Shown here: one piece after another, positions 35,232 to 43,992 of the stretch | How positions within the stretch are numbered: the stretch's first letter is position 1 | Layout of the letters: each line of letters opens with the position of its first letter | Assembly (NCBI GenBank): GCA_947254645.1 | Contig: CAMYDW010000003.1 | Location: forward strand, 90,610-154,609 | Direction: 5' to 3' | Origin: an uncultured Peptococcaceae bacterium | Lineage (GTDB): Bacteria; Bacillota; Peptococcia; Peptococcales; Peptococcaceae | Length of the DNA: 64,000 bases | Position numbers and translations under genes: made by a program | Notes under the pieces: generated by a model | Databases searched by the model: none | The model's input: only the letters and a program-made list of their open reading frames with translations | Told to the model about the DNA's origin: nothing

Positions 35232-36887
35232 ATGGATTATCAATTACTTGCAGATTGGCTGTTTCCAGACACCCAAGAAACGATTGATGTTTTGGAGGCA
35301 AAATTTCCAAAACGTGAAATAGATGATGAGGCCATGATTACACGTTTGGGACCAAGCCCAACAGGTTTTATTCATATTGGCAATTTGTATGGCGCGATGA
35401 TTGATGAGCGCTTGGCCCATCAATCAGGCGGCCGTTTTCTCTTGCGTATAGAAGACACCGATGACAAAAGAAAGGTCGAAGGGGCTGAAGCCCTTATCAT
35501 CGAATCCATGAAGTATTTTGGCGTGTATTTCGATGAAGGGGTTACTCTTGATGGCGATAAAGGTGCCTATGCCCCATACCACCAAAGTGAACGTGTGGCG
35601 CTATATCATATCGTTGCCAAGGCGTTGGTTCAACAAGGCAAAGCTTATCCTTCCTTTGCAACTGAGGAAGAGTTGGCAAGCATTCGCGCACAACAAGAAG
35701 CACAAAAATTGCTCACGGGCTATTACGGGAAATGGGCAACAGATCGCAACTTATCTATGGAAGAAATTCGCACTCGTTTAGATGCTAATATGCCATGGAC
35801 CTTGCGTTTGAAAAGTGATGGCAATCCAAATGAAAGCCTCTCTATTCCAGATGGTATTCGTGGACATGTCACCATTCACCCAAATAACCAAGATTTTGTG
35901 CTATTAAAAACCAATGGCGTGCCAACCTATCATTTTGCCCATGTGGTCGATGATCATTTTATGCGTGTCACCCATGTGGTACGTGGAGAAGAGTGGTTGG
36001 CAACTCTGCCTTTCCACATTGAATTGTTCGAAACATTAGGATGGGCACATCCTGTTTACTGTCATACTGCTCACCTCATGAAAATTGATGAAGAAACAGG
36101 CCAAAAGCGTAAGCTTTCGAAGCGAAAAGACCCAGAAATGGCCCTTTCTTTTTATGCTGAAAAAGGGTATTTTCCACAAGCTGTTCGTGAATATATCATG
36201 ATTATGATGAACTCTGACTATGAAGAATGGCGTTTGGCAAATCCAACAGCACCATTGGAAGATTTCCAAGTGCGTTTAGAAAAAATGGCCACCTCTGGTG
36301 CGCTCTATGATATGGTGAAACTTGAAGATGTTTCCAAAGAAACCTTGGTTCGTCTTGATGAAACCACGATTGCAGATTTTGTGATTGAATGGGCAAAACA
36401 ATATCGTACAGAGGCTTATCCAATCCTTTCTGCCCAAAGAGAAGATTTTATTCGCTTGCTCGCAATTGGACGTGATGGCAATAAACCACGTAAGGATTTG
36501 GTGTGTGCAGAGCAAATCCTTGCCTTTGTTAAATATTTCTTTGATGAATGGTTTGTTCAAGAAGATGCCCCACTTGAAAATGTAGCAAAAGAAGAAGCGG
36601 TTGGGATTTTAGAAGATTATCTTTCAAGCTTTGAGTATGCAGATAATAATGAAGAATGGTTTAATAAAATTAGAACCATCACTGAAAACAGAGGCTTTGC
36701 CGTGAAACCAAAAGATTTCAAGAAAAATCCAGAGCAATATAAAGGCCATGTGGGTGATGTAAGCACAGTGATTCGTCTTGCCATTACTGGACGTCGAAAT
36801 TCTCCCGATGTGTGGAGCATCCAACAAATTTTAGGCGAAGAAAAAACCCGTCAACGTGTACAAGCTTATAAAGCGATATTATCATAA
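35232..36887 (+). CDS. gltX: Glutamyl-tRNA synthetase (long form)
   Basis: Class I synthetase charging tRNA-Glu. At 551 residues it is longer than the usual 470-490. An N-terminal extension of about 35 residues precedes RLGPSPTGFIHIGN (HIGH region near 40-55), and the KMSKS loop is KLSKR near 294-298. IEDTDDKRKVEGA identifies GluRS. AGGAGG precedes ATG 35232. Whether it discriminates tRNA-Glu from tRNA-Gln cannot be told; a dedicated glnS at 12.3 kb makes a discriminating enzyme the natural guess. Confidence 0.93.
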   Translation: MDYQLLADWLFPDTQETIDVLEAKFPKREIDDEAMITRLGPSPTGFIHIGNLYGAMIDERLAHQSGGRFLLRIEDTDDKRKVEGAEALIIESMKYFGVYFDEGVTLDGDKGAYAPYHQSERVALYHIVAKALVQQGKAYPSFATEEELASIRAQQEAQKLLTGYYGKWATDRNLSMEEIRTRLDANMPWTLRLKSDGNPNESLSIPDGIRGHVTIHPNNQDFVLLKTNGVPTYHFAHVVDDHFMRVTHVVRGEEWLATLPFHIELFETLGWAHPVYCHTAHLMKIDEETGQKRKLSKRKDPEMALSFYAEKGYFPQAVREYIMIMMNSDYEEWRLANPTAPLEDFQVRLEKMATSGALYDMVKLEDVSKETLVRLDETTIADFVIEWAKQYRTEAYPILSAQREDFIRLLAIGRDGNKPRKDLVCAEQILAFVKYFFDEWFVQEDAPLENVAKEEAVGILEDYLSSFEYADNNEEWFNKIRTITENRGFAVKPKDFKKNPEQYKGHVGDVSTVIRLAITGRRNSPDVWSIQQILGEEKTRQRVQAYKAILS

Positions 36888-36924
36888 AATATAAATGTCT
36901 GGCAGCTTAAGGAGGTCTGTAAAA

Positions 36925-37359
36925 ATGAAAAAAAAGGTTTTTTATTCATTTCAAAATGTAGCCGAGGCAGAAAAGCTAATAAGTGAATTGAAAGATAAGG
37001 GTTGTTCTGATAAAGATATGATATTGACAGCAAATAAGCTCGAAAATCACAATATAGGCAGTGTTGCAGTATCCCCTCCTATTAGCATATTCGCTGACAT
37101 AACAACGGGGATGATTGTGGTAGGTGCTTTAGGTGGTTTGTTTGAGTGGTTTATGGAAACACAAGTTTTTCATGCAATGGAATTTGGACCAGCAACCATT
37201 TTTCCTTTGATTGGTATATTAATTGGGATTATAGCAGGTGCTTTCTTAGGTGGTCTTATTGGGGCTTATATTTATTTTGGTCGACCAGAATATGTCTGTA
37301 AAAAATTGTTGAAAGCTGATCGATTAGTGCTTACTGTAAAAAATAAGATTCATCGGTAA
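36925..37359 (+). CDS. General stress protein 17M-like membrane protein
   Basis: A 144-residue protein. The N-terminal 35 residues (KKVFYSFQNVAEAEKLISEL) resemble the small domain of the general stress protein 17M/YflT group. Two glycine-rich hydrophobic segments follow (about 57-78 and 92-118), of the kind GALGGLF...GAFLGGLIGAYIY, then a basic end. AAGGAGG precedes ATG 36925. It is 37 bases after gltX and may be read from it. The assignment is by pattern, and its function is unknown. Confidence 0.6.
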   Translation: MKKKVFYSFQNVAEAEKLISELKDKGCSDKDMILTANKLENHNIGSVAVSPPISIFADITTGMIVVGALGGLFEWFMETQVFHAMEFGPATIFPLIGILIGIIAGAFLGGLIGAYIYFGRPEYVCKKLLKADRLVLTVKNKIHR

Positions 37360-37442
37360 TTGAGAAAAATTGGTCAAGAATTTTATGAGTGTATTTAAAA
37401 AAGATATGTAATCTAAAACCTGATTCTATAAAAAGTAGGTTT

Positions 37443-37458
37443 TGTGATATATGTCACA
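37443..37458. promoter_or_regulatory. CRP/FNR-family palindrome upstream of nrfHA
   Basis: TGTGATATATGTCACA: perfect TGTGA-N6-TCACA arms, the consensus half-sites of the CRP/FNR superfamily. It lies about 60 bases upstream of a TATAAT at 37509-37514 that could be the nrfH -10 element; a class I activator position is possible. In anaerobes of this kind, nitrite or redox-responsive CRP/FNR proteins commonly control nrf genes. The regulator is not in the window. Confidence 0.65.
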
Positions 37459-37565
37459 GAAACGAGGGGGTGAGTTCATTAAAATATAAATGGGATAATT
37501 TATCATTTTATAATTAAGAAAGGAAGGTGCAAGATTTTTAATGCATTAGCATGGAGGTGGTATAT

Positions 37566-38117
37566 GTGAGAAAAAAACTGGGTTGGTTCATTGTAGTAGT
37601 GGTGCTTGGTTTTGCGATCTTTCTGTCAATTAAAATTCCTGCATTGGGGCTAGATTCAACAGAGTTTTGTGTATCTTGCCACGTGATGCAATCACAATTT
37701 GATACGCACGCACATTCGGCACATGGTTCTTTGACCAATTGTGGAGATTGCCATATTCCACATAGTCTTGCATATGGTGCAATTGAAAAAGCTTATGCAG
37801 GCGCAAAGGATTTTGTTGGTGTTGTAGTGAATACGGATCCCTATGAAATTCATTCATCTCGACATGGAAAACAGTTAATTCAGGCCAACTGTATTCGTTG
37901 CCACAAAGGATTACTAGAGCAAATTGGAAACACACACGATGGTGGGGGAAAATACTGTTTTGACTGTCATAGAAACACACCACATGGTGTACATCCAAAT
38001 ATGCCGAGCAATGAATTTTCTAAATTGTCAGAACTTGGTAAAACAAGTGCAGGGATTGGCGTAGAACCCATTAAAAATGCTGTTTCAGATGTTTTTATGA
38101 ATAAAACATCAAATTAG
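37566..38117 (+). CDS. nrfH: NrfH-type tetrahaem cytochrome c, quinol dehydrogenase subunit
   Basis: Membrane-anchored NapC/NirT-family cytochrome that takes electrons from menaquinol and passes them to NrfA. The 183-residue protein has one N-terminal span (about 5-24) and four CxxCH haem sites: CVSCH, CGDCH, CIRCH and CFDCH. The start is GTG 37566, because GGAGG (37553-37557) would lie within the coding part if the in-frame ATG 37551 were used. It is the first gene of the nrfHA-resB-ccsA cassette. Confidence 0.95.
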   Translation: MRKKLGWFIVVVVLGFAIFLSIKIPALGLDSTEFCVSCHVMQSQFDTHAHSAHGSLTNCGDCHIPHSLAYGAIEKAYAGAKDFVGVVVNTDPYEIHSSRHGKQLIQANCIRCHKGLLEQIGNTHDGGGKYCFDCHRNTPHGVHPNMPSNEFSKLSELGKTSAGIGVEPIKNAVSDVFMNKTSN

Positions 38118-38150
38118 CTTGATGAATTAAAACCAAAGGAGGGGAAATTT

Positions 38151-39488
38151 ATGAAAAATAGCAAGAGAATAGGCTTGATAGCGATTAGTGCACTCATTAT
38201 CGCTGTTGTTGTTGGTTCTGGCGTTGGGATGTTCATCGGACATAATAAACCATTGCAACAAACAACGATTCAACCTATTGATGCTAAAAATTTTGAAAAA
38301 TCTGCGCTATGGGGAAAGAATTATCCAGCGCAGTATGAATCCTACAAATCCAATGATGAATTAACCGAACAACCTAGTCACTTTGATGATATGCCATATC
38401 TAAAAACCATGTATAATGGAATTGGATATGCAGTTGAGTTTAATCACGCACGTGGTCATACTCATATGCTCGAAGATATCCGTAAAGTGAACCCAAAACG
38501 TTGGCAGGGACACCAAGCGGCTTGTATGACTTGTAAATCTACCCAAATACCAGGTCTTATTGAAAAATACGGTGATGAGTATTATAAAATGTCTTTTGAA
38601 GAAATTAATAAGGAAATCACTGAAAATGTTGGCTGTGCAAATTGCCATGATCCAAAGACAAATGAGCTGGTTATTACCCAACCTCCGCTTATTGAAGCCT
38701 TTGCTAGACAGGGCATTGATGTAAATAAAGCATCTCGACAAGAAAAACGGACTTTGGTATGTGCTCAATGTCATGTATCTTATTATTTTCCGCATGATAC
38801 AAACAAAGTGACATTCCCTTGGGATGAAGGTCTTGATGTCGCATCACAACTTGCTTATTATGATAAAATCAATTACACAGAATGGATGCATGCAGATACT
38901 GGCACGCCAATGGTAAAATCTCGTCACGAAGAATATGAATATTTTAAAGGGTCTGTTCATGAATCAGCTGGGGTATCTTGTGCTGATTGTCATATGCCGT
39001 ATATGAAACAAGGCAATCAAAAGATTTCTTCTCATAAGTGGACCAGTCCATTGGATAATATTGAACAAAGTTGTATGACTTGCCATAGAGAAGGTGAAGA
39101 TTGGTTGCGTTCTAATGTCGACAAGATTCAATCCTCTACTAAAGCGATGAGCGATCGAGGTGGGGAAGTAGTAACTCAGACAATCGCAACTTTGAAAACA
39201 GCCAAAAATACGCCAAATATTGATGAAAATATGCTTAAAGAAGCACAACGTTTACATCGTTATGGACAGTATTATTTAGATACAGTATATGTAACGAATG
39301 GTCAAGGTTTTCATAATCCTCAACGTACCCTAAGTGATTTGTCTGCAGGAATTGATTACTGTCAACAAGCAACTAATGTAGCCAATCGTGCTATTTTAAA
39401 AGCAAATGGTCAAATACCTTCTTATAACGATAGTTTGATTAAAAAAGTAAACAATGGACCAGATTACTGGTCTAAACTTGAAAAATAG
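38151..39488 (+). CDS. nrfA: Ammonia-forming cytochrome c nitrite reductase NrfA
   Basis: Pentahaem enzyme outside the membrane that reduces nitrite to ammonium with six electrons. The 445-residue protein has an N-terminal span (about 7-28), the catalytic haem site CMTCK (125-129) with its Lys ligand, and four CxxCH sites at 162, 204, 277 and 308. Arg101, Tyr211 and His295 are likely active-site residues. The usual CxxCHVEYYF reads CAQCHVSYYF, and the calcium-site KxQH reads K256-S-R258-H, as in the calcium-independent NrfA clade. GGAGGGG precedes ATG 38151. Confidence 0.96.
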   Translation: MKNSKRIGLIAISALIIAVVVGSGVGMFIGHNKPLQQTTIQPIDAKNFEKSALWGKNYPAQYESYKSNDELTEQPSHFDDMPYLKTMYNGIGYAVEFNHARGHTHMLEDIRKVNPKRWQGHQAACMTCKSTQIPGLIEKYGDEYYKMSFEEINKEITENVGCANCHDPKTNELVITQPPLIEAFARQGIDVNKASRQEKRTLVCAQCHVSYYFPHDTNKVTFPWDEGLDVASQLAYYDKINYTEWMHADTGTPMVKSRHEEYEYFKGSVHESAGVSCADCHMPYMKQGNQKISSHKWTSPLDNIEQSCMTCHREGEDWLRSNVDKIQSSTKAMSDRGGEVVTQTIATLKTAKNTPNIDENMLKEAQRLHRYGQYYLDTVYVTNGQGFHNPQRTLSDLSAGIDYCQQATNVANRAILKANGQIPSYNDSLIKKVNNGPDYWSKLEK

Positions 39489-39511
39489 TTTTGATGTTTA
39501 GGAGGACGATA

Positions 39512-40516
39512 ATGAACGCTAAAAAAATAATCAATTTATTGACGTCCATGAAAGCATCAATTATTCTATTTATTACCTTGGGAATCATTGCTTCATTTGG
39601 AACCTTGATTCCCCAAGGTCTTTCTGATGATGTCATTGTGGAGCAATATGGTTTATATATTGGTCGGCTAATTTTGACATTAGAGTTAGATGACTTATAT
39701 CACAGTTGGTGGTTTATTGCACTAGGATTGTTTTTGGCATTGCAGCTTATTATATGTACTTTACGACGTTTAAAAACTGTTAAGAGTACTCAACAAGCAG
39801 GTTCTATTATTTTGCACTTATCTATGCTTTTAATTATTATTGGTGCTTGTATAAGTGGCATATATGGAAATGAACAACTTATAAAGGCAAGTATTGGTGA
39901 AATGATACCTTTACATGAAGAATTCCGCTCTGATAGTTCACTCAAAATAAACAACTTCAAAATTGAATATTATGATAACGGTATACCAAGTCAGTATATT
40001 TGCGATTTGATGATAATTAATAAAAATGGAAAAAATGACAACGCTACAATTTCTGTTAATCATCCTTTTAAATCTAAAGGCATAAAAATTTATCAACAGA
40101 GTTTTGGTTGGGAATCCTATGGCACATATGAATTAAATGGACAAAAAAAATCTTTCAAGCTAAGGGATGATGAAACAATTTCTTTAGGACAAGGTATATC
40201 TTTAAGAGCATTCTTTATTCCTGATTTTGATGAAACGACTGAAAGCCTAGAAAGTAAATCGAATCAGCCTAATAATCCGGTGCTTGCAACCGGAATCATA
40301 AAGGATGGTCAGCTAATTGCGATGAATATTTTAAAACCAAAAGAAAGTGCGAAAATTGGTGACTTTAATATTTATTTTGATAAGTATCAGTTGTATACAG
40401 GACTAAATGTTAAAAAAGATAGTGGTATTCCTATTATTTTTGCAGGCTTTATTTCATCAATATTGGGATTGTGCCTAAGGTATTATCCTGCTATATGGAA
40501 GCGAAAGGAGGAGTAG
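39512..40516 (+). CDS. resB: ResB-type cytochrome c biogenesis protein
   Basis: System II cytochrome c maturation component (ResB/Ccs1) that, with CcsA, carries haem across the membrane and attaches it to CxxCH. At 334 residues it is a short ResB: three N-terminal spans (about 10-30, 60-80, 92-112), a large outside domain (about 115-305), and a last span (about 306-326). The opening LLTSMKASIILFITLGIIASFGTLIPQ is typical. AGGAGG precedes ATG 39512. The gene is visibly more A+T-rich than the flanking housekeeping genes. Confidence 0.88.
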   Translation: MNAKKIINLLTSMKASIILFITLGIIASFGTLIPQGLSDDVIVEQYGLYIGRLILTLELDDLYHSWWFIALGLFLALQLIICTLRRLKTVKSTQQAGSIILHLSMLLIIIGACISGIYGNEQLIKASIGEMIPLHEEFRSDSSLKINNFKIEYYDNGIPSQYICDLMIINKNGKNDNATISVNHPFKSKGIKIYQQSFGWESYGTYELNGQKKSFKLRDDETISLGQGISLRAFFIPDFDETTESLESKSNQPNNPVLATGIIKDGQLIAMNILKPKESAKIGDFNIYFDKYQLYTGLNVKKDSGIPIIFAGFISSILGLCLRYYPAIWKRKEE

Positions 40517-40517
40517 T

Positions 40518-41321
40518 GTGGAATCTACAAGCTTATTTATCGGATATATTTTACTTGGTGCATCATTGCTTGTTTCGTTAATAAGTCTTTGGCAAACTAA
40601 ATATAATGCAGATCGTTTAGCGAAAGTGATGCTATTGCTTGCTGTTATCGCTTTTACAATAGCGCTATTAACAAGAGGTATAGCGAATCATCGCGTGCCG
40701 CTTTCAAGTTTGTATGAATTTATTATTTGGTTTGTATGGGGGTTGATTGTTGCATTTTTACTGGTCTCTACCAAGGTAAAAGCCCCCGGATTTACCTTGA
40801 TGACAGCACTTATTGCATTTTGTGCTATTTCGTATTTAGGGACCCTTTCTCCTGAAGCTATTCCGCTTATGCCTGCCCTAAAAAGTAAATGGCTGGTAGC
40901 ACATGTGGCAACAGCCATCGTATCTTATGGCTGCTTTGGTGTATCTTGTAGCATGGCTATCCTCTATTTGTTAAAATTAGGCAGCGCTTCTCCTGAGGAA
41001 AAGGGGCTTATTCCAAGTTGCACAATTTTAGATTATTTTGTGCATAGTCTCAATGTGCTGGGTTTTGCCTTTCAAACACTTTTGCTTATTACAGGTGCGG
41101 TATGGGCAGAAGAAGCTTGGGGCACTTGGTGGAGTTGGGACCCTAAAGAAACATGGGCGCTTATTACATGGTTGGTTTATGCTGCCTATTTACATGGATA
41201 TAAAAGCTGGAACTGGAAAGGTAAAAAAGGCGCAATAATTACAATTATTGGCTTTGCAGTTGTTTTATTTACATTGGTGGGCGTGACATTCCTGCTAGGT
41301 GGTTTGCATAGTTATGGTTGA
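40518..41321 (+). CDS. ccsA: CcsA/ResC-type cytochrome c biogenesis protein
   Basis: Membrane partner of ResB in System II haem attachment. The 267-residue protein has eight predicted spans and the haem-binding WWD signature WGTWWSWDPKETWAL (near 197-211), with likely haem-ligand histidines in nearby loops. GGAGG and GTG 40518 lie immediately after the resB stop, so they are coupled. The cassette supplies its own maturation system for the nine haems of NrfH plus NrfA. Confidence 0.93.
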   Translation: MESTSLFIGYILLGASLLVSLISLWQTKYNADRLAKVMLLLAVIAFTIALLTRGIANHRVPLSSLYEFIIWFVWGLIVAFLLVSTKVKAPGFTLMTALIAFCAISYLGTLSPEAIPLMPALKSKWLVAHVATAIVSYGCFGVSCSMAILYLLKLGSASPEEKGLIPSCTILDYFVHSLNVLGFAFQTLLLITGAVWAEEAWGTWWSWDPKETWALITWLVYAAYLHGYKSWNWKGKKGAIITIIGFAVVLFTLVGVTFLLGGLHSYG

Positions 41322-41324
41322 TTG

Positions 41325-41363
41325 AAAAAGTATTTAGATAAATTTATCTAAATACTTTTTTTT
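41325..41363 (+). terminator. Terminator closing the nrf cassette
   Basis: Near-perfect self-complementary AAGTATTTAGATAAA/TTTATCTAAATACTT followed by eight T residues (41325-41363). Confidence 0.85.
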
Positions 41364-41386
41364 GTAGAAAATTAAAAGAAAAATGA

Positions 41387-41416
41387 TTGACAAACTCAAA
41401 GGTTATTTGCTAAAAT
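41387..41416 (+). promoter_or_regulatory. Promoter of rplM-rpsI
   Basis: TTGACA (41387-41392), 18 bases, TAAAAT (41411-41416), with about 115 bases of leader before rplM. Confidence 0.78.
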
Positions 41417-41423
41417 ACACTGG

Positions 41424-41538
41424 TATGGTTAACACAAGTAACAAGTCCAGAGCCCCGGACTCATTGTGATGCATACAACTATTATAATTATTGTAAATTA
41501 TTCATAATGTAGATACCGAGTTTAAAGGAGGATGTTAC
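41424..41538 (+). promoter_or_regulatory. Structured leader of rplM, probable L13 leader
   Basis: The leader can fold into a hairpin with stems CACAA/TTGTG (41433-41437 with 41464-41468) and AGTCC/GGACT (41444-41448 with 41457-41461). L13 operons of Firmicutes often have an autoregulatory leader; the assignment to that class is by position and fold only. Confidence 0.4.
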
Positions 41539-41973
41539 ATGCGTAGCACAACTTTCATGGCCAAAGCTGGCGAAGTTGAAAGAAAATGGTATGTTATCGA
41601 TGCAGCTGGGAAACCACTTGGCCGTGTAGCGACCCAAGCAGCAGCTGTTTTAAGAGGTAAACATAAAACAACTTATACACCAAATGTTGATTGTGGGGAT
41701 TTCGTTATTGTTATCAATGCGAGTGAAGCAATCTTGACTGGTAAAAAAGATCTTCAAAAGAAATATTATCACCACAGTGGGTATCCAGGTGGTTTAAGAG
41801 AACAAACTTATGGCGACTTAATGCAACGCAAGCCTGAATTTGTAATGGAACGTGCTATCAAAGGGATGCTTCCACACAATAGACTTGGTCGTCAAATGTT
41901 CCGTAAATTAAAAGTATACGCTGGTGCTGAGCATCCACATACCGCTCAACAACCAGAAAATTACGAAATCTAA
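41539..41973 (+). CDS. rplM: Ribosomal protein L13
   Basis: Large-subunit ribosomal protein of 144 residues, normal length. Diagnostic segments are [49 protein letters not shown] and [24 protein letters not shown] precedes ATG 41539. It forms a two-gene operon with rpsI, 16 bases downstream. Confidence 0.98.
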   Translation: MRSTTFMAKAGEVERKWYVIDAAGKPLGRVATQAAAVLRGKHKTTYTPNVDCGDFVIVINASEAILTGKKDLQKKYYHHSGYPGGLREQTYGDLMQRKPEFVMERAIKGMLPHNRLGRQMFRKLKVYAGAEHPHTAQQPENYEI

Positions 41974-41989
41974 GAGGAGGATACTTACT

Positions 41990-42382
41990 ATGGCAGAAAT
42001 TCAATACTACGGCACTGGTCGTCGTAAATCTTCTGTTGCTCGCGTACGCTTAGTACCAGGTAACGGCAATGTAACCATCAATGGCAAGGACATGAGCGAA
42101 TATTTCGGTAAGAAAACCCTCGAAATGATCGTTATGCAACCACTTGAATTAACTGAAACTGTTGGACGTTTTGATGTAAAAGTTAATGCAACTGGTGGCG
42201 GTGCTTCTGGTCAAGCAGGCGCAATTCGTCACGGTATTTCCCGTGCATTGTTGCAAGCTGATCCTGAATATCGCCCAGCATTGAAAAACGCTGGATTCTT
42301 GACCCGTGACCCACGTATGAAAGAACGTAAGAAATACGGTCTTAAAGCAGCACGTCGTGCGCCACAATTCTCAAAACGTTAA
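41990..42382 (+). CDS. rpsI: Ribosomal protein S9
   Basis: Small-subunit ribosomal protein of 130 residues. It has [16 protein letters not shown] at the start, the [19 protein letters not shown] core, and the conserved basic C-terminus [14 protein letters not shown] that reaches the P-site tRNA. GAGGAGG precedes ATG 41990. The terminator follows 24 bases later. Confidence 0.98.
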   Translation: MAEIQYYGTGRRKSSVARVRLVPGNGNVTINGKDMSEYFGKKTLEMIVMQPLELTETVGRFDVKVNATGGGASGQAGAIRHGISRALLQADPEYRPALKNAGFLTRDPRMKERKKYGLKAARRAPQFSKR

Positions 42383-42406
42383 TCGCGTTTTATATTACGT
42401 TATCAC

Positions 42407-42441
42407 ATACCCGAAGGAAATTTCCTTCGGGTATTTTTTTG
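42407..42441 (+). terminator. Terminator after rpsI
   Basis: A 14-bp perfect palindrome ATACCCGAAGGAAA/TTTCCTTCGGGTAT (42407-42434) followed by T residues. Confidence 0.92.
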
Positions 42442-42463
42442 CTTTTTTAACCATAAACCTTCT

Positions 42464-42493
42464 TTGACGGCAAAATCACCTTGGTGCTATAAT
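42464..42493 (+). promoter_or_regulatory. Distal promoter of the pheST leader
   Basis: TTGACG (42464-42469), 18 bases, TATAAT (42488-42493) preceded by TGC, an extended -10. It would make a leader of about 460 nt, longer than a T-box alone needs. Confidence 0.7.
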
Positions 42494-42568
42494 GACAACA
42501 AAATCTTATAAGCTATAAATTATTGAAAAAAATAATCTCATAAATCAAGAAAAAGAAGAGGTAGGCGA

Positions 42569-42613
42569 ATGCCATGCGAAAAAGAGTTCGTGTGTGAAAA
42601 ATTTTTTATATGA
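42569..42613 (+). CDS. Possible 14-residue leader peptide MPCEKEFVCEKFFI
   Basis: AGAGGT lies 7 bases before ATG 42569. The 14-codon frame holds three Phe codons, two of them adjacent near its end, and lies in the transcript of the pheST operon. A second small frame (42610-42669) starts on the overlapping ATGA. Leader peptides of this kind control pheST in enterobacteria, but here a T-box is also present, so function is uncertain. Confidence 0.25.
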   Translation: MPCEKEFVCEKFFI

Positions 42614-42659
42614 AGCTTTTAATTGGTAAAGGCATCTTTGCTATAAATAGGGTTCTCTC

Positions 42660-42688
42660 TTTACAATAGGCGTGATTTATTCTATAAT
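42660..42688 (+). promoter_or_regulatory. Proximal promoter of the pheST T-box
   Basis: TTTACA (42660-42665), 17 bases, TATAAT (42683-42688), placed so that transcription starts just before the T-box. Confidence 0.65.
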
Positions 42689-42694
42689 AAATTC

Positions 42695-42940
42695 GTTAAT
42701 CTTATAGCATCATATACAAAGAACGGGAACCTGTTTCTTTTTCCTTCCTAGGGAGAGATAGCTAGACTGGAACTATCTTAAGGAAATAAAACGTATGGAT
42801 TTCGCCCGGGAGTATCTTTCCTTGAATAGCGTAGGGGAAAGCGTAGACAGGCGTTAACGATTTAAGTGATTTACATTTTTTTGTAAATAACGAGGGTGGT
42901 ACCACGGAGCTTCGTCCCTTGAGGGATGGAGCTCTTTTTG
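42695..42940 (+). promoter_or_regulatory. T-box riboswitch controlling pheST
   Basis: The T-box sequence AGGGTGGTACCACG lies at 42893-42906, followed by the terminator helix. Upstream is a long structured leader with the AGGGAGAGATAGCTAGACTGGAAC region expected to form stem I. T-boxes sense uncharged tRNA; by context the specifier should be a Phe codon (TTC), and a TTC lies in ATGGATTTCGCCC near 42798, but I could not prove the fold. The 5' limit is approximate. Confidence 0.88.
42907..42939 (+). terminator. T-box attenuator terminator
   Basis: GAGC/GCTC outer and TCCCT/AGGGA inner pairs (42907-42934) followed by five T. The left arm includes the part that competes with the antiterminator. 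Confidence 0.85.
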
Positions 42941-42960
42941 TATATAAAAGGAGGAAAAAT

Positions 42961-43983
42961 ATGAAAGATGCACTAATTCAAATCGAAAAAATAGCGCTCG
43001 AAGCCATTCATAATAGTGATGATTTGGCGAAAGTCAATGAGTTGCGTATTCAATATCTTGGCAAAAAAGGGGAATTGACTGCCATTCTAAAAGGGATGGG
43101 GAAGCTTTCTCCAGAAGAACGTCCAGTGATGGGCGAATTAACCAATAAGGTACGCGATGCCATCAGTGGTGCCTTAGACCAAAAAATAGAAAGCTTGCGT
43201 GCTAAAGCCTTAGAAGCGAAGTTGGCAGGAGAAACCATTGATGTCACATTGCCAGGCAAGGCAATGCCACAAGGTCATTTTCATCCCTTGACACAAGTGA
43301 TTAATGATGCAAAGCGCATCTTTATAGGATTGGGGTTTGAAGTGGCTGAAGGCCCAGAAATTGAAAGCGACTATTATAACTTTGAAGCGTTGAATCTCCC
43401 TGCAGACCATCCTGCAAGAGATATGCAAGACACTTTTTACATCAATGAAAAAGTGGTATTGCGTACACAAACCTCTGGGGTACAAGTACACACCATGGAA
43501 AAAATGAGTGGGCAAACGCCTGTTAAAGTCATTTGTCCAGGGCGTGTATATCGTAAAGATGATGATGCCACCCATTCTCCAATGTTCCATCAGATTGAAG
43601 GCTTAGTGGTGGATGAACATGTGACCATGGCAGACCTGAAAGGTGTCTTGTTGGCATTTGCACGTGAAATGTTTGGTCAAGATGTAAAGATTCGCTTGCG
43701 TCCAAGCTATTTCCCGTTCACAGAACCCTCTGCAGAGGTAGATATTAGCTGTGTGGCTTGTGGTGGTGAAGGCTGTCGCGTGTGTTCCCATACTGGTTGG
43801 TTAGAGATTCTTGGCGCTGGGATGGTGCATCCAAATGTATTAAGAGCAGGCGGCTACGATCCAGAAAAAGTCACTGGGTTTGCTTTTGGGATGGGCGTTG
43901 AACGTATTGCGATGTTGCGTTATGGCATTAATGATTTGCGTCAACTCTTTGCCAATGATGTCCGTTTCTTGGATCAATTTTAG
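42961..43983 (+). CDS. pheS: Phenylalanyl-tRNA synthetase alpha subunit
   Basis: Catalytic subunit of the alpha2-beta2 class II enzyme. The 340-residue protein has an N-terminal coiled coil (1-85), then [14 protein letters not shown], the class II motif 2 region [20 protein letters not shown], and motif 3 [18 protein letters not shown]. It also carries a [20 protein letters not shown] insert with four Cys, seen in many PheS. GGAGG precedes ATG 42961. It is followed by pheT after 9 bases. Confidence 0.97.
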   Translation: MKDALIQIEKIALEAIHNSDDLAKVNELRIQYLGKKGELTAILKGMGKLSPEERPVMGELTNKVRDAISGALDQKIESLRAKALEAKLAGETIDVTLPGKAMPQGHFHPLTQVINDAKRIFIGLGFEVAEGPEIESDYYNFEALNLPADHPARDMQDTFYINEKVVLRTQTSGVQVHTMEKMSGQTPVKVICPGRVYRKDDDATHSPMFHQIEGLVVDEHVTMADLKGVLLAFAREMFGQDVKIRLRPSYFPFTEPSAEVDISCVACGGEGCRVCSHTGWLEILGAGMVHPNVLRAGGYDPEKVTGFAFGMGVERIAMLRYGINDLRQLFANDVRFLDQF

Positions 43984-43992
43984 GAGGTTTCC

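Noticed and set aside
41325..41363. Long A/T palindrome as a possible operator of rplM
   Set aside because: It is followed by eight T residues just after ccsA and is better explained as a terminator.
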